Assembly: GCA_004194705.1 (NCBI GenBank)
Contig: SADC01000154.1
Location: 1 to 64,000 of the forward strand
DNA: 64,000 bases
Source: Ditylenchus dipsaci
Taxonomy: Eukaryota; Nematoda; Chromadorea; Rhabditida; Anguinidae
Direction: 5' to 3'
Below the pieces are notes generated by a model. The model was given only the letters and a program-made list of their open reading frames with translations. It ran no database searches and was not told where the DNA came from. The stretch's first letter is position 1, and each line of letters starts with the position of its first letter. Shown in pieces: positions 56,956 to 64,000 of this stretch. The position numbers and the translations under genes were made by a program.

Positions 56956-58022
56956 GAATTCGTTCAGTGGGCTCGGATCTCAAAATTTTGAAAATAAGCT
57001 ATTTGATATAAACAAGGACATTTTAGGGTATTTTGGCGAAATATGCTATTTTATCCAGTGCTTATTGCTCTTTTGCAGCTAAAAGTCAGATTTTGACGTA
57101 AAATCACAGAAAATAATAAGATTTTCAGCCTTAAAATAAGGACAAATCTTATTAGTAAGCACAGATGTGAGCCCTAGTTTAGTGGTTGTAAAATTGGGTT
57201 TTGCAGACGTGAATGTAAATATGCCTGATTAATTTTTATTATTATCAAATCGCTGAAAAATAGGCCTGATTAATGTTCTTTATTATCCAATCGCTACTAA
57301 AAATATCAGAAAGTAGTCCTTTGATTTGCTCTCTCCCCCACCTATTGTAGTAGCAGCAGTGCAGAAGGAATATCATGAGAGCAGAACACTGCCTACTCTA
57401 ATCTTCTGCTGTCTCTAACCCCTCAAATCCGTATTGTGCAAATATAGAAAAGACTAGCGGCAGCCAGTATTGTTTAGTTGGGGAGTGTGTATATAGTCTC
57501 CCTGCCTATCCAGTTCCCTTTGACTCTTGCTCCTCTCTGCAAATTTGCTCAGCAGTCCTAGCTGTCCCCAAATTTGTGAAGAGGTGGGCCGTGCGGTTGT
57601 TGACTTGTGGAAACCACCGCTCCCTTGCCCCCCCCCCCTCACCAACTTAAACCCTACAATGCTATAGCAACTACTGCAGAAATGTGTCCACTAATCTCCT
57701 CTCTCCTAGCCACTCCTAAAACAGCAGTCAGCTAACACATGTGTTCATATCAAAATTCAAAAAGGTCATTTACTGCTATTGTTAGATTCAGTGTATCATT
57801 GCGAGTTGACTACAAACTGCATTTTTACAGTACAGAAAGCGATAATAGCTTAGTCTTCATTTGTTTTTGAAGCTCCTGATACTAGATAACATATGTTTTA
57901 CAATTATATTTGTCTCCTAAAATCTGAGAAAAAACTCACACTCATTTACTAGAGCTAAACTTTTAGCCTAGGATAGTATCCTCAAATTACTTGACTCAAC
58001 TTATTTCATGGCCTTCCGCATA

Positions 58023-58107
58023 CAGTCAAACTTTTGACATAAGGCCACCCTGTGACCGGCCAAAGGTTGTCTTATTTAGACGGCTGCTTGATATAGGACT
58101 TCGACTG
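58023..58107. mobile_element. Short TA-flanked MITE, family A
   Basis: CAGTCAAACTTTTGACATAA to ATATAGGACTTCGACTG between TA dinucleotides, 85 bases. The internal GGCCACCCTGTGACCGGCC is itself a hairpin. Confidence 0.75.
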
Positions 58108-58229
58108 TACTCCTAAAAACGAAAATATTGATTTTTCTATTTCAAAGTTGTAATTCTGATATAAATCAGCTGCAATTACTGTTTGATTTTTCACCATATC
58201 CATGAATTTCCATTCTACCTATAAAAATT

Positions 58230-58452
58230 CAGGCGCTAGTATAGAATACACCCCTCCCCTCCTGCCCAAGTATAATTGCTGTAACTACCTTTTAGAACAT
58301 TAAGTTTAGGCTTAAGACTTAGGCTCATATGGAAGTTGTGACTGAAAAATGTCTTACGCATTTTTTCTGGGGTCTGAGACATATATTTGGGTACTTTTTA
58401 CTTAAGTTTGAAATGGAAAAATCGTAAGGGGGCGGGTCTACACTAGGGTCAA
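58230..58452. repeat. Foldback relic related to 25705-25960
   Basis: CGCTAGTATAGAATACACCCC and the near-complement GGGGCGGGTCTACACTAG enclose AAGTTTAGGCTTAAGACTTAGG, similar to the interior of the intronic element in NR5A. Confidence 0.55.
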
Positions 58453-58753
58453 GATCCAATAATTTCAAATATTTTGCTTCGTTAAAACGCTTTGAGTTTC
58501 TGAATGGCCATTAAAACTAATTTTTCTACTTCTTGTTTGAAATAAATCTACTTTTAAAAGACCCTCAATTGTTTGATATTTTCGATGCGGTTACAAACTA
58601 AACCAGGGTCTGCGAACAGGATTTATTGAATGAAATAAAAATCAGCAAGTTGGCATGTAGATAATAACTTTTTTACAAGGATTATTCTTTGATTGGACAA
58701 TAACTTGCCAAATAAGCTAACAAAATATCAGTTATTAACTTATACATTTGCAG

Positions 58754-64000
<5,247 letters not shown>

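Overview
This window is metazoan nuclear DNA: AT-rich, with two multi-exon genes that carry textbook GT-AG introns, surrounded by a dense and nested population of cut-and-paste DNA transposons and their non-autonomous relatives. I see no prokaryotic gene order, no reverse transcriptase motif, no CRISPR array and no convincing rRNA or tRNA gene. Very short introns (many of 45-60 bases), Gln/His/Asn/Ser-rich regulatory regions and an NR5A/FTZ-F1 plus ABL gene complement suggest a small-bodied invertebrate, probably a protostome. I cannot place it further from sequence alone.

The two cellular genes occupy about 17 kb. On the minus strand, 36158 to 25043 holds an NR5A (FTZ-F1 class) nuclear receptor with at least 12 exons: an acidic and Gln-rich N-terminus, a DNA-binding domain split over three exons, the diagnostic FTZ-F1 box in its own exon, a long Ser/Ala/His-rich hinge, and a ligand-binding domain with AF-2 helix in the last exon. 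On the plus strand, 58754 to the right edge holds an ABL-type tyrosine kinase: Ser-rich cap, SH3, SH2, kinase domain and the start of the Pro-rich tail, which runs out of the window. Both genes have otherwise clean exons broken by one- or two-base shifts in or next to short base runs (four in each gene), most simply explained as indel errors of a long-read assembly.

Everything else is mostly transposon. From 1 to 24 kb and 40 to 53 kb I find MULE-like elements whose inverted termini are arrays of short tandem repeats and which are bounded by 9-bp target duplications (3966-5131, 9205-9833, 12576-12854, 18515-19916); hAT elements with 8-bp duplications (11164-13634, 44410-46075, 47547-47743); and at least three TA-flanked palindromic MITE families, with termini CAGTC..CTCGATAT, CCGTATAACCTCTATTAA and CAGGGTGTTTCAAGAA. 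One larger repeated unit with an intron-containing reading frame (R1) occurs twice, at 1437-5260 and inverted at 42227-43412. The second copy preserves the empty sites of two insertions present in the first, which proves those element boundaries within this window.

The relic transposases I can recognise are MULE (4480-4830, and a relative at the left edge), hAT (three different relics) and the tail of a pogo/Tigger-type DDE transposase (15.7-16.0 kb). TIR-bearing elements also sit inside the long introns of both cellular genes, while the short introns are free of them.
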